DNA of 50,034 bases from Micromonospora sp. AMSO31t (GTDB taxonomy: Bacteria > Actinomycetota > Actinomycetes > Mycobacteriales > Micromonosporaceae): positions 1 through 50,034 of the forward strand of contig NZ_WBKT01000027.1 in assembly GCF_008868175.1 (NCBI RefSeq), in the 5' to 3' direction. The position numbers and the translations under genes were made by a program. Below the pieces are notes generated by a model that was given only the letters and a program-made list of their open reading frames with translations, searched no databases and had not been told where the DNA came from. Each line of letters opens with the position of its first letter. Within the stretch, counting starts at the first letter, position 1. This document shows positions 7,780-16,012 of the stretch, piece by piece.

Positions 7780-8337
7780 TCAGTCCGCCTTCGCGGCACG
7801 GCCGAGGCGGACGGCCGAGATGAGGAAGAAGATGGCGCCGGGGATGGCGTAGCCGATCGCGTTGGTCAGCGCGGGGTTGTCCGCGGCGGCGGCCGCGACG
7901 AACGACCCGCCGGCGAGCACGGAGAGCCCGCCGCTGATGATCATCGGCCACTGGCCGCCCATGGTGCGGCGGGTCACGCCGACGATCAGCTGCACCAGCC
8001 CGGCCACGATCGCCCAGGCACCCCAGACCTGCAGCATCGCCGGGATACCGGACGTGCCGGCAACGGCCAGGCCGATCGCGGCGAGCAGGCTGACCGCGAT
8101 GTTCACGTACAGCAGGGTGGGCGATCCGGTGGCGCGCGACGCGCGGGCGTCGATGACGGCCGCGGCCACGTCGAACAACGGATAGATCACGAAAAGCGTG
8201 CGGGCGAGAGGGTTGAGGTCTCCGGCGATCGCGAACGTCACGCCGGCCCACACGATGGCGAAGGCGAAGCGGACGAAGTACAGCCGCCGCAGGGCGGCCG
8301 CCGTCGTCGGGATACCGGGGGCGGCAACGGTGGTCAT
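7780..8337 (-). CDS. Membrane protein, DUF308/HdeD-like
   Basis: A 185-residue membrane protein with about six hydrophobic helices in the arrangement of DUF308-type proteins: LYFVRFAFAIVWAGVTFAIA, LFVIYPLFDVAAAVID, LLYVNIAVSLLAAIGLAVAG, VWGAWAIVAGLVQLIVGV with the typical RRTMGGQWPMIISGGLSVLAGG loop, and a last helix AIPGAIFFLISAVRLG. The start at 8337 is chosen because AAAGGA sits 5-6 nt upstream; an ATG two codons earlier (8343) would be too close to it. The function is unknown. It is divergent from a TetR regulator, with three operator-like palindromes between them, so it is probably repressed by that protein. Confidence 0.78.
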   Translation of the reverse strand: MTTVAAPGIPTTAAALRRLYFVRFAFAIVWAGVTFAIAGDLNPLARTLFVIYPLFDVAAAVIDARASRATGSPTLLYVNIAVSLLAAIGLAVAGTSGIPAMLQVWGAWAIVAGLVQLIVGVTRRTMGGQWPMIISGGLSVLAGGSFVAAAAADNPALTNAIGYAIPGAIFFLISAVRLGRAAKAD

Positions 8338-8406
8338 GGTCATCCTTTCGGTGTTCCCGAGGGGGACCGCGACCAGCAGTGGCACGCGACCGGAACACCA
8401 TCCGGT

Positions 8407-8530
8407 AGAACGAACGTTCTGTCTTTCCGCCAAGGTAGTGACCCGCACGCCGCCTTGTCAAGACCGAACGTTCTACCCACTGCGCGCGACGGCCGGATCC
8501 GGCGGTCCGAAAACAGTGACCGAACGTTCT
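8407..8530. promoter_or_regulatory. Three TetR operator-like sites
   Basis: The 14-bp motif AGAACGAACGTTCT (8407-8420), AGACCGAACGTTCT (8461-8474) and TGACCGAACGTTCT (8517-8530) is a 6-2-6 inverted repeat; the invariant part is CGAACGTTCT. Site spacings are 54 and 56 bp. The third site falls between the predicted -10 (TACGCT, 8537-8542) of the tetR gene and its -35 region; the first is nearest the membrane protein gene. Probable operators for autoregulation and repression of both divergent genes. Confidence 0.8.
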
Positions 8531-8536
8531 GTTCGT

Positions 8537-8542
8537 TACGCT
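8537..8542 (+). promoter_or_regulatory. -10 element of the tetR gene (leaderless)
   Basis: TACGCT ends 7 nt before the ATG at 8550, consistent with transcription starting at or next to the start codon. The third operator copy lies immediately upstream. Confidence 0.45.
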
Positions 8543-8549
8543 GAGGCTC

Positions 8550-9146
8550 ATGGCACGTAGCGAATCCGGCGTCCGGCCGTCCGAGGCGCGACAGCGGCTC
8601 CTCACCACCGCGACCAGGATTTTCTACGGGGAGGGAATCCACTCGGTCGGCGTCGATCGGATCATCGCCGAGGCGAAAGTGACCCGGGCCACGTTCTATC
8701 GGCACTTCCCGGGCAAGGAGGATCTCGTCCTCGCTTATCTGCGGGCGGCCGATCACGCCATCCGCGACCAGGTGGACGCGGCCATCACCGCCGGCCTACC
8801 GGCGTCCGACACCCTGCGGGCCGCTGCGGAGTCCATTGCCCGGGACATCCAGTCCGCCGGCTTTCGCGGCTGCGCCTTCCTGAACGCGGTGGCGGAGTAT
8901 CCCGACCCCGACCATCCCGTGCACCAGGCCGTCCTCGCGCATCGGCAGTGGTTCCTCGACACGATCAACGCCTTGCTGGCGAGCATTGAGGAAACAGAGG
9001 CCGAGTCCGCCGCGCGGCACTTCGTCATGCTCCGCGACGGCGCCATGGCGGCCGGCTGCCTCTTCGACCCTGCGCTGATCGCCGAGACCTTCCTCCGCGG
9101 CGTCGAGGGACTCATCCGGACCCACGCCGCACGCCGGCCATCCTGA
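8550..9146 (+). CDS. TetR/AcrR family transcriptional regulator
   Basis: A 198-residue one-component repressor. The N-terminal helix-turn-helix is clear: ARQRLLTTATRIFYGEGIHSVGVDRIIAEAKVTRATFYRHFPGKEDLVLAYL, with recognition helix RATFYRHF near residue 50. The C-terminal ligand domain contains GCAFLNAVAEYPDPDHPVHQAV and a C-terminal FLRGVEGLIRTHA, a pattern shared by a common actinobacterial TetR subgroup. It is divergent from the DUF308-like gene and three palindromes separate them. The inducer is unknown. Confidence 0.92.
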   Translation: MARSESGVRPSEARQRLLTTATRIFYGEGIHSVGVDRIIAEAKVTRATFYRHFPGKEDLVLAYLRAADHAIRDQVDAAITAGLPASDTLRAAAESIARDIQSAGFRGCAFLNAVAEYPDPDHPVHQAVLAHRQWFLDTINALLASIEETEAESAARHFVMLRDGAMAAGCLFDPALIAETFLRGVEGLIRTHAARRPS

Positions 9147-9226
9147 GCTGCCGGGCGCTCACGACCTTCCGACGGCGCAGCACCTGAGCGCGCCGCGTGG
9201 CGCGTCATCCCATCCCCCCTCCCGCA

Positions 9227-9287
9227 CGTCGATCCTGAGGATGGGCGGCGCACGCCGGAGCGGCCCCGGCCAACCTCAGGATCGACG
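9227..9287. terminator. Long bidirectional hairpin between tetR and aspS
   Basis: Perfect 14-bp arms CGTCGATCCTGAGG (9227-9240) and CCTCAGGATCGACG (9274-9287) with a 33-nt GC-rich loop that can itself fold. It sits between convergent genes, so it can terminate both. Confidence 0.65.
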
Positions 9288-9302
9288 GCGAGGAGCGGCG
9301 GA

Positions 9303-11108
9303 TCAGGTGGGATCGGCCACCGGGGCGGCCGGACCGGCGGTGCCGGCGTGCGGGCCCGTGGGCGCCTTCGGCTTGGCGTCGATGCCGGCCTCGGCGCGCT
9401 GCTGGGCGGTGATCGGCGTCGGCGCGCCGGTCAGCGGGTCGAAGCCGCCGCGGGTCTTCGGGAAGGCGATGACCTCGCGGATCGAGTCCGCGCCGGCCAG
9501 CAGCATGCAGACCCGGTCCCAGCCGAAGGCGATGCCGCCGTGCGGCGGGGCTCCGTACTTGAACGCCTCCAGCAGGAAGCCGAACTTGTCCTGCGCCTCC
9601 TCGGCCGTGATGCCGAGCAGGTCGAACACCCGCTGCTGCACGTCGCCGCGGTGGATACGGATCGAGCCGCCACCGATCTCGTTGCCGTTGCAGACGATGT
9701 CGTACGCGTAGGCCAGCGCCCGGTCGGGCGCCTCCTCGAACCGGTCCACCCAGTCGGCGTTCGGCGAGGTGAACGGGTGGTGCACGGCGGTCCAGCCGCC
9801 CTCGTCCGTCTTCTCGAACATGGGCGCGTCGACCACCCAGCAGAACGCCCAGGCGCTCTCGTCGACCAGCTTGGCCCGCTTGGCGATCTCGATCCGGGCG
9901 GCGCCGAGCAGCTCCTGCGCCTCCCGGGCGTCGGCGCCGGCCGCGAAGAAGACGGCGTCGCCCGGCTTCGCGCCGACCGCGTCGGCCAGGCCGGCCAGGT
10001 GCGCCTCGGAGAGGTTCTTGGCCACCGGGCCGCGCGCCTCGCCGGTCTCCGCGTCGAGCACCACGTACGCGAGGCCCCGCGCGCCGCGCGCCTTGGCCCA
10101 GTCCTGCCAGCCGTCCAGCTCCTTGCGGGTCTGGCTCGCGCCGCCCGGCATGACCACGGCGCCCACGTAGCCGCCCGCGTCGATGGCGCCCGCGAACACC
10201 CGGAACTCGGTGCCGCGCAGGTAGTCGGTCAGCTCGGTCAGCTCGACGCCGTAGCGCAGGTCCGGCTTGTCCGAGCCGTAGCGGGACATGGCGTCGTGCC
10301 AGGTGATCCGCGGGATCGGCCGGGGGATCTCGTAGCCGGCCAGGTCGGACCAGAGCGCCGCGACGATCGCCTCGCCGAGGTCGATCACGTCGTCCTCGGT
10401 GACGAAGGACATCTCGATGTCGAGCTGGGTGAACTCCGGCTGCCGGTCGGCGCGGAAGTCCTCGTCCCGGTAGCAGCGGGCGATCTGGTAGTAGCGCTCC
10501 ATGCCGCCGACCATGAGCAGCTGCTTGAACAGCTGCGGCGACTGCGGCAGCGCGTACCAGCTGCCCGGCTGGAGGCGGACCGGGACCAGGAAGTCGCGGG
10601 CGCCCTCCGGCGTGGAGCGGGTCAGCGTCGGGGTCTCGATCTCCAGGAAGTCCCGCTCGTGCAGCACCGAGCGGGCGAGCTGGTTGGCCCGCGAGCGCAG
10701 CCGCATGGCCTTCGCCGGGCCGCCGCGGCGCAGGTCGAGGTAGCGGTACTTGAGCCGGATGTCGTCGCCGGCCTCGATCTGGTCGTCGACCGGGAGCGGC
10801 AGCGGGGCGGCCTCGGAGAGCACCTCCAGCGCCGTGGCGGTCACCTCGACCTCGCCGGTCGGCAGGTCGGGGTTCTCGTTGCCCTCGGGCCGGCGGGTCA
10901 CCTCGCCGGTGACCTTCACGCAGAACTCGTTGCGCAACGCGTGCGCGTCCTCCTCGCGGAAGACCACCTGCACGACGCCCGAGGCGTCGCGCAGGTCGAC
11001 GAAGATGACACCGCCGTGGTCGCGCCGGCGGGCCACCCACCCGGCGAGCGTCACCGTCGAGCCGGCGTCCGCGGCGCGCAGGCTTCCGGCATTGTGGGTA
11101 CGGATCAC
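9303..11108 (-). CDS. aspS: Aspartate--tRNA ligase
   Basis: Class II aminoacyl-tRNA synthetase charging tRNA with aspartate in the cytoplasm; 601 residues, the normal bacterial length. Visible: N-terminal OB-fold anticodon domain ([35 protein letters not shown]), class II motif 2 region with [18 protein letters not shown], the bacterial GAD insertion, and motif 3 [28 protein letters not shown] with its ATP-binding Arg. The GTG start at 11108 has AGGAG upstream. The C-terminus has a short Pro/Gly/Ala tail. Whether it also makes Asp-tRNA(Asn) cannot be decided here. Confidence 0.97.
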   Translation of the reverse strand: MIRTHNAGSLRAADAGSTVTLAGWVARRRDHGGVIFVDLRDASGVVQVVFREEDAHALRNEFCVKVTGEVTRRPEGNENPDLPTGEVEVTATALEVLSEAAPLPLPVDDQIEAGDDIRLKYRYLDLRRGGPAKAMRLRSRANQLARSVLHERDFLEIETPTLTRSTPEGARDFLVPVRLQPGSWYALPQSPQLFKQLLMVGGMERYYQIARCYRDEDFRADRQPEFTQLDIEMSFVTEDDVIDLGEAIVAALWSDLAGYEIPRPIPRITWHDAMSRYGSDKPDLRYGVELTELTDYLRGTEFRVFAGAIDAGGYVGAVVMPGGASQTRKELDGWQDWAKARGARGLAYVVLDAETGEARGPVAKNLSEAHLAGLADAVGAKPGDAVFFAAGADAREAQELLGAARIEIAKRAKLVDESAWAFCWVVDAPMFEKTDEGGWTAVHHPFTSPNADWVDRFEEAPDRALAYAYDIVCNGNEIGGGSIRIHRGDVQQRVFDLLGITAEEAQDKFGFLLEAFKYGAPPHGGIAFGWDRVCMLLAGADSIREVIAFPKTRGGFDPLTGAPTPITAQQRAEAGIDAKPKAPTGPHAGTAGPAAPVADPT

Positions 11109-11233
11109 GGCTTGCGTCTCCTCATCTGGTCCACGTCTGCTCCCCGCATTCTGTCAGGGCGGGCGGGCCGGCTCCCCGGCACCCGGCGGGCCGGTCCTGC
11201 GGCGAACCCCGGGCCGGGGCCGGGCCGGGCGGT

Positions 11234-11239
11234 TACCGT
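11234..11239 (+). promoter_or_regulatory. -10 element for a leaderless DUF998 transcript
   Basis: TACCGT ends 6 nt before the GTG at 11246 and no ribosome binding site precedes that codon. Confidence 0.4.
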
Positions 11240-11245
11240 GGCCGG

Positions 11246-11959
11246 GTGCGTGCCGTACCGACCTGGGCCGTGGTCACGGCGGCGGCCGCGCCCGTCCTGC
11301 TGGTGGCGGGCTGGACGGTGGCCGGCGCCCGGCAGCCCACAGGCTACGACCCGGTGCGGGACACGATCAGCGAGCTGGCCGGCGAGGGCGCGACCGACTC
11401 GTGGCTCATGGCGGGCTGCCTGGTCCTGCTCGGCTGCTGCTACCTGGGCACCGCGCTGGTGCTGCACGCGGCCGGGCTGCCCAGCCGGTTCCTGCTCGCG
11501 CTCGGCGGGGCGGCCACCATCGCGCTGATCGCCTTCCCCCGGCCGCAGGTCGGCGGGTCGCCGGCACACGGGACGGTGGCGACGGTCGCGGTGCTCGCCC
11601 TGTCGCTCTGGCCGGCCGGGTCGGCGCTGCGGCTGCCCCGGGCGGTCCGGCGCGGTGTGGCCGCCTCGCCCGCCGGCACGCCGCCGTGGGCGTTCCGCCG
11701 GCCCGTGGCGCTGGCCGCGACGGCGCTGCTGCTGGTCCTCTTCGGCTGGTTCGTCGTGGAGGTGACCGGCGGGTCGCGGACCGGGCTGGCCGAGCGGGTG
11801 GCCGCGCTGGCCGTCGCGCTCTGGCCGCTGGCCGCGGTCCTCTCCGCCCGCCGGGCCCACCGGCACCGGTCGGCGCGGCGACCCGACCCGCCCCGGGCGG
11901 ACCCGTCCCGGCCGGGCCGGCCGCCGGTCACTCCGGGTCGGCCGGGAGCAGGTGGTTGA
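11246..11959 (+). CDS. DUF998 family membrane protein
   Basis: A 237-residue membrane protein with about six helices. The DUF998 pattern is visible: N-terminal helix AVVTAAAAPVLLVAGWTVAG followed by QPTGYDPVRDTISELAGEGATDSWLM, with the conserved DTISELA motif, then paired helices around LVLLGCCYLGTALVLHAAG, and a later LGGAATIALIAFPRP. The last 30 residues are a Pro/Arg-rich tail. The function of the family is unknown. Its 3' end overlaps the convergent MFS gene by 32 bp. The GTG start fits a leaderless transcript. Confidence 0.82.
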   Translation: MRAVPTWAVVTAAAAPVLLVAGWTVAGARQPTGYDPVRDTISELAGEGATDSWLMAGCLVLLGCCYLGTALVLHAAGLPSRFLLALGGAATIALIAFPRPQVGGSPAHGTVATVAVLALSLWPAGSALRLPRAVRRGVAASPAGTPPWAFRRPVALAATALLLVLFGWFVVEVTGGSRTGLAERVAALAVALWPLAAVLSARRAHRHRSARRPDPPRADPSRPGRPPVTPGRPGAGG

Positions 11960-13532
11960 CCCGTACGTCGTCGTCGGCCAGCGCCCGGGCGCGCTCCTCG
12001 GCCACCCGGTCCGCCCCGGTGAGCCGGCCGCCGTGCTGGCGCAGGTGCTCCTCCCAGGACGGGACCTGGTAGACCTCCACGAAGCCGTGCGTCCGCTCCC
12101 CGGCCCGGAACAGTCCCCAGCGCATCGCCCCGGTCCGCCGACGGGACCGCCCGACCGCCCGCATGGCCTCGACGAATTCGGCCTGCCGCTCCGGGCGGAC
12201 CGTGTAGGAGACGGTGACCAGGACCGGGCCGCCGCGCGGCTGCGGCTCCAGGGCGAGGTTCGGCTCGGGCCAGTAGATCGCCGGGTCGCGGTCCACGCCG
12301 CGGGTCTCCCGCAGCGGCCAGAGCAGCACGCTGAGCGCGCCGACCGCCATCACCACGGCGGCCGCCGTGAGCGCCCCGACCAGGCCGGTGACCTCGCCGA
12401 GCGCGCCCCAGGCCACCGCGCCGAGCGCCTGCCCGCCGGCGAAGAACATCTGGTAGATCGACAGGCCGCGGGCGCGTACCCAGCCGGGGAGGAACAGCTG
12501 CATGGCGGCGTTGACGCTGGACAGGACGGTCATCCAGGCCAGCCCGGCGGGCACCAGCGCGGCCACCGCCACGGCCGGCTGCGGCACCAGCGCGAGCACC
12601 AGCAGCACCCCGGCGTAGAGCAGGCCGGCGAGGAGCAGCAGCCGGTTGCTGGAGAGCACCCGGCGGACCCGGGGCAGGACCAGGGCGCCGGCCACCGCGC
12701 CGACGCCGAGCGCGCCGAGCAGCACACCGTACCCGCCGGCGCCCAGGCCGAGCCGGCGGCTGGCGACCAGCGGCAGCAGCGCCCACAGTGCGCTGCCCGG
12801 CACCACGAACAGGGCGGCCCGCAGCAGGATCCGGCGCACCACCGGGGAGTGCCGTACGTACCGGCCGCCGGCCCGCAGCGCCGCGGTGAACCGCTCCGGC
12901 ACCGGCTCGTTCTCCGGCCGGTCGGGACGCCAGCGCAGCAGTGCCAGCGCGAAGATCGCGAACGAGACGGCGTTGACCGCGAAGACCACCGCGACGCCGG
13001 CCCGGGCCACCAGCACGCCGGCCACCGCGGGCCCGACCGAGCGGGCCAGGTTGACGCTGATCGAGCCGAGCGCCGAGGCGGAGACGAGCTGCGCCCGGGG
13101 CACCAGCTCGGGGATCACCGCCTGCCAGGCGGGCAGGGTGAGCGCCTGCCCCACGCCGAGGCCGAAGGTGAGGGTGAGCAGCAGGGCCGGCGGCATCCGG
13201 TGGGCCGCGGTCAGCGTGGTGAGCAGGACGCCGACCGCGGCCAGGAAGCACTGCACGGCGATCAGCAGCCGCCGCCGGTCGAAGGTGTCGGCGAGGGCGC
13301 CGGCCGGCAGGGCCAGCAGCAGCACCGGCAGCATGCTGGCGGTCTGCACCAGCGAGACCAGGGTCGGCGCGTTGGGCTGGTCCACCAGCAGCCACTGGGC
13401 GCCGACGGTCTGCATCCAGGTGCCGACGTTGCTGGCGAGCACGGCCAGCCAGAGGCTGCGGAACGCGGCGATCCGCAGCGGGGCCCAGGCGGACGCCGGC
13501 TCCGTGGTCGGGGTGGTCACGGGGGTGCTCAC
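11928..13532 (-). CDS. MFS exporter (EntS-like, MFS_3) with C-terminal ABM-like domain
   Basis: A 534-residue fusion. Residues about 15-400 form a 12-helix major facilitator of the enterobactin-exporter-like MFS_3 type: FRSLWLAVLASNVGTWMQTVGAQWLL, then LPAGALADTFDRRRLL, the family's motif A. Residues about 420-520 form a soluble ferredoxin-like domain of the antibiotic biosynthesis monooxygenase (ABM) type: GPVLVTVSYTVRPERQAEFVEAMRAVGRSRRRTGAMRWGLFRAGERTHGFVEVYQVPSWEEHLRQHG. This fusion is known in the PF05977-type group, but the role of the tail (substrate binding or sensing) is not established. It is a single gene without an adjacent regulator. Confidence 0.88.
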   Translation of the reverse strand: MSTPVTTPTTEPASAWAPLRIAAFRSLWLAVLASNVGTWMQTVGAQWLLVDQPNAPTLVSLVQTASMLPVLLLALPAGALADTFDRRRLLIAVQCFLAAVGVLLTTLTAAHRMPPALLLTLTFGLGVGQALTLPAWQAVIPELVPRAQLVSASALGSISVNLARSVGPAVAGVLVARAGVAVVFAVNAVSFAIFALALLRWRPDRPENEPVPERFTAALRAGGRYVRHSPVVRRILLRAALFVVPGSALWALLPLVASRRLGLGAGGYGVLLGALGVGAVAGALVLPRVRRVLSSNRLLLLAGLLYAGVLLVLALVPQPAVAVAALVPAGLAWMTVLSSVNAAMQLFLPGWVRARGLSIYQMFFAGGQALGAVAWGALGEVTGLVGALTAAAVVMAVGALSVLLWPLRETRGVDRDPAIYWPEPNLALEPQPRGGPVLVTVSYTVRPERQAEFVEAMRAVGRSRRRTGAMRWGLFRAGERTHGFVEVYQVPSWEEHLRQHGGRLTGADRVAEERARALADDDVRVNHLLPADPE

Positions 13533-13586
13533 CGGGCGGAACGTACCCCGCCCGGCGCCGGTCAGTCCGGTGATCCACGCAAGCGG

Positions 13587-13614
13587 ACGGGCCGCCGGTC
13601 GCCCGGCGGCCCGT
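13587..13614 (-). terminator. Terminator of the protease gene
   Basis: Perfect 12-bp arms ACGGGCCGCCGG and CCGGCGGCCCGT around a TCGC tetraloop, 15 bp past the stop of the minus-strand protease gene. Confidence 0.7.
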
Positions 13615-13628
13615 TCACGTGGGGTGGA

Positions 13629-14681
13629 TCAGTAGACGCTGACGCCGTAGCGGCTCAGCACCTCGGTGACCGGCTGGAAGTAGGTGGTGCCGCCGGAGGA
13701 GCAGTTGCCGCTGCCGCCGGAGGTGAGGCCAAGCGCGGTGCTGCCGGCGAAGAGCGAGCCGCCGCTGTCACCGGGCTCGGCGCAGACGGTGGTGCGGATC
13801 AGGCCGGAGACGCTGCCCTCGGCGTAGTTGACGGTGGCGTTCAGGGCGGTCACCGAGCCGCTGCGCACGCCGGTGGTGCTGCCGGAGCGCCGGACGCTCT
13901 GGCCCACGTAGGCGTTGCCGGCGGCGGTGATGTCCTGGTAGCTGCCGTTGTAGAGGTAGACGTTGCCCGGCTGCGCGGTGCTCTGGTTGCTGTACCGCAC
14001 GATGCCGTAGTCGTTACCGGGGAAGCTGGTGCCGTAGCGGCTGCCCAGCAGGCTCGTCTGGGCGGAGTTGCTGTACCAGCTCGACGAGATGTTGGTGCAG
14101 TGCCCGGCGGTGATGAAGTAGTAGGTGCTGCCGGCGCGCACGTTGAAGCCGAGCGAGCAGCGACCGCCGCCGCCGGCGTAGATGGCGTTGCCGCCGGAGA
14201 TCCGGGTGCTCAGCACGCCGGCCTCGGCCTCGATCCGGACCGCGCCACCGGTGCGGGCGGCGGCCGACTTGACCCGCTCCAGCTTGGCGCCGGTGACGGT
14301 GCTGTCCACGGAGACGACGACCTGGTTGGTGGCCGGGTCGGTCCACCAGGCAGTGCCGGGGACCTTGGCGGACCGCTCCAGCTCGTTGGTGGCCGCCGCG
14401 AGCTGGGCGGCGCCCCGGGTGACGAGCTTCGGGGTGGCACCGGCGGCGCGGACCTGGCGGGCGGCCGCGGCGTCGGTCACCGCGACGACCATGGTGCCGC
14501 TGCTGTCGGCGTACGCGCCGGCGGCGCGGTCACCGAGCTTCGAGGCGAGGGCGGCGGCGGCGTCGGGCGAGGCGGGCGAGGGGGCCGCCTGGGCGGGCGC
14601 GCCGAGCAGCGAACCGGTGACCAGGGTGCCGGCCACCGCGACGGCAACGGCGCGGCGGAGCGTGGACCTCGTGGGTCGCAT
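13629..14681 (-). CDS. Secreted S1 serine protease, streptogrisin B-like
   Basis: Extracellular chymotrypsin-fold protease made as a 350-residue preproprotein. A Sec signal peptide ([25 protein letters not shown], cleavage near 32-33) is followed by a propeptide to about residue 160; the mature enzyme probably begins at ISGGNAIY, matching the streptogrisin mature N-terminus. Catalytic triad: His194 in ITAGHC, Asp224 in GNDYGIV, Ser306 in GDSGGS. Cys175/Cys195 and Cys300/Cys327 fit the two conserved disulfides. The C-terminus [19 protein letters not shown] is nearly canonical for streptogrisin. GGAGG stands 7-8 nt before the ATG. It likely degrades extracellular protein for nutrition; propeptide autocleavage is expected from family knowledge. 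Confidence 0.95.
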   Translation of the reverse strand: MRPTRSTLRRAVAVAVAGTLVTGSLLGAPAQAAPSPASPDAAAALASKLGDRAAGAYADSSGTMVVAVTDAAAARQVRAAGATPKLVTRGAAQLAAATNELERSAKVPGTAWWTDPATNQVVVSVDSTVTGAKLERVKSAAARTGGAVRIEAEAGVLSTRISGGNAIYAGGGGRCSLGFNVRAGSTYYFITAGHCTNISSSWYSNSAQTSLLGSRYGTSFPGNDYGIVRYSNQSTAQPGNVYLYNGSYQDITAAGNAYVGQSVRRSGSTTGVRSGSVTALNATVNYAEGSVSGLIRTTVCAEPGDSGGSLFAGSTALGLTSGGSGNCSSGGTTYFQPVTEVLSRYGVSVY

Positions 14682-14773
14682 GTAACAACCTCCGGATGGG
14701 GGTGACGGGCGCTGTCATGCGGACGCGCCCGGGGACAACCCGGCCGACCTGGGGAAACCGGCCGGGCGACCCA

Positions 14774-14802
14774 AGTATTCACACATTTAAGATCCTAAGC
14801 AA
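14774..14802 (-). promoter_or_regulatory. Candidate promoter of the protease gene
   Basis: On the minus strand TTGCTT (14797-14802) and AATACT (14774-14779) are 17 bp apart inside a marked AT-rich island, about 95 bp before the protease ATG. The remainder of the 14682-14888 gap is GC-rich and shows no other site. Confidence 0.4.
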
Positions 14803-14888
14803 GACATGGCTTTGCCCGAATTCGCGCGGCAGCGCGATGTAACCACGAAGCAACACCGACGACATCGGCTGTCAGAGCCCGCCGGCCA

Positions 14889-15362
14889 CTAGACGCGGCG
14901 GCGGGCCCCCGGGCCGGGGCGCGGCAGCACGTCGCGCGGGTCGGTCACCTCGTGCCCCTCGGCGCACCGCAGCGCCGCCCGCACCTCGGCGCCGCAGTCG
15001 CGGTGGGTCACCGCCAGCGGCGAGCCCTCCGGGTCGGCCAGGTAGCGGTCGCCCCAGCCCAGCACCGCCACCAGCACCGGCCAGAGGTCGAGCCCCTTGC
15101 CGGTGAGCCGGTACTCGTGCCGCAGCCGGCTGCCCGGCTCCCGGTAGGGCTCCCGGCGCAGCACACCCTGCTCGACCAGCATGGCCAGCCGGTTGGTGAG
15201 CACCTGCCGGGGGATGCCGGTGCGCACCCGCATGTCGTCGAAGCGGCGCACGCCGTTGAAGACCTCCCGGAGGACGACCAGGGTCCACCGCTCGCCGAGG
15301 ATCTCCATGGCGCGGGCGATCGTGCAGTTCTCCACCGACCAGTCCAGTGCCGCGGGTCTCAT
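14889..15362 (-). CDS. HxlR family transcriptional regulator
   Basis: A 157-residue one-domain winged-helix regulator. The HxlR signature is complete: CTIARAMEILGERWTLVVLREVFNGVRRFDDMRVRTGIPRQVLTNRLAMLVEQGVLRREPYREPGSRLRHEYRLTGKGLDLWPVLVAVLGWGDRYL. Cys12 near the N-terminus is at the place of the redox- or electrophile-sensing Cys in some HxlR/YodB relatives. ATG at 15362 is preferred because TAGCCT lies 7 nt upstream and a longer frame would enter the promoter. It is divergent from the thioesterase gene, with an inverted repeat in the shared promoter. Confidence 0.9.
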   Translation of the reverse strand: MRPAALDWSVENCTIARAMEILGERWTLVVLREVFNGVRRFDDMRVRTGIPRQVLTNRLAMLVEQGVLRREPYREPGSRLRHEYRLTGKGLDLWPVLVAVLGWGDRYLADPEGSPLAVTHRDCGAEVRAALRCAEGHEVTDPRDVLPRPGPGARRRV

Positions 15363-15369
15363 GCCGACC

Positions 15370-15412
15370 AGGCTAGGTCTGATTGACAGACTCAGCAACG
15401 CGCTGCGAGGCT
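15370..15412. promoter_or_regulatory. Overlapping divergent promoters with a central operator
   Basis: Minus strand: -35 TTGCTG (15393-15398), 17-bp spacer, -10 TAGCCT (15370-15375), 7 nt from the HxlR ATG. Plus strand: -35 TTGACA (15383-15388), 18-bp spacer, GAGGCT (15407-15412), 6 nt from the thioesterase ATG. The inverted repeat GTCTG-N5-CAGAC (15377-15391) lies within the minus spacer and over the plus -35, so one bound regulator would block both. Confidence 0.6.
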
Positions 15413-15418
15413 GAGTCC

Positions 15419-15928
15419 ATGACACAGACGCAGGAGCGCACCCGCACCTTCACCTGGTCCGACCCGGTCGCCGGGGCCGCGCACATCGGCCGGCGCGGCG
15501 GCCTGGAGCTGCTGCACGCCATGATCGCCGGGGAGCTGGCCGCGCCGCCGGTCATGCACCTCATCGACATGGCCCGGATGGAGGCGGACGAGGGCCGCGT
15601 CACCGTCGAGCTGGTGCCGCAGGAGTTCCACTACAACCCGCTGGGCACCGTGCACGGCGGCGTGCTCTCCACGCTGCTGGACACCGCCGCCGCGTGCGCC
15701 GTGCACACCACCCTGCCGGCCGGCGTCGGCTACACGTCGCTGGATCTGAACGTGAAGTTCCTCCGCCCGGTCACGGTCGCCAGCGGCACCCTCCGCTGTG
15801 AGGGCACCGTGCTGCAGCGGGGCCGCCGCACCGCCCTGGCCGAGGCGAGGCTGACCGACGCGCGGGACCGGCTGGTCGCGCACGCCACGTCGAGCTGCCT
15901 GATCTTCCCCCTCGACCAGCCCGCCTGA
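15419..15928 (+). CDS. Hotdog-fold thioesterase, PaaI family
   Basis: A 169-residue acyl-CoA thioesterase-like protein of the PaaI/DUF4442 hotdog type. The core motif FHYNPLGTVHGGVLSTLLDTAAACAVHTTLPAGVGYTSLDLNVKFLRPV holds the HGG loop and the Asp/Thr-containing helix that form the active site at the dimer interface; ASGTLRCEGTVLQRGRRTALAEARLTD follows as expected. The start at 15419 is chosen because an earlier TTG at 15383 is part of the predicted -35 TTGACA. It is probably controlled by the divergent HxlR regulator. The acyl substrate is unknown; aromatic acyl-CoA clearance is one family role. Confidence 0.88.
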   Translation: MTQTQERTRTFTWSDPVAGAAHIGRRGGLELLHAMIAGELAAPPVMHLIDMARMEADEGRVTVELVPQEFHYNPLGTVHGGVLSTLLDTAAACAVHTTLPAGVGYTSLDLNVKFLRPVTVASGTLRCEGTVLQRGRRTALAEARLTDARDRLVAHATSSCLIFPLDQPA

Positions 15929-15955
15929 GCGGGACCGGGCGGAGGGCGAGAGCCG

Positions 15956-16005
15956 CTCCGGGCGCCGGCCGCCGTCCCGAGAGCCGGCGGCGGCCGCGCC
16001 CGGAG
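15956..16005. terminator. GC-rich hairpin between convergent genes
   Basis: CTCCGGGCG (15956-15964) pairs with CGCCCGGAG (15997-16005), and the inner GGCCGCCG/CGGCGGCC segments extend the stem. It lies between the thioesterase and desaturase genes, which converge. Confidence 0.5.
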
Positions 16006-16012
16006 CCCGGGC

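Noticed and set aside
8407..8530. CGAACGTTCT sites considered as LexA boxes
   Set aside because: The SOS box needs GAAC-N4-GTTC; here the two halves abut without the four-base spacer, and the neighbours are not repair genes.
11109..11245. T-box or other riboswitch before aspS
   Set aside because: No T-box core sequence or convincing specifier stem is present; only a ribosome site can be seen.
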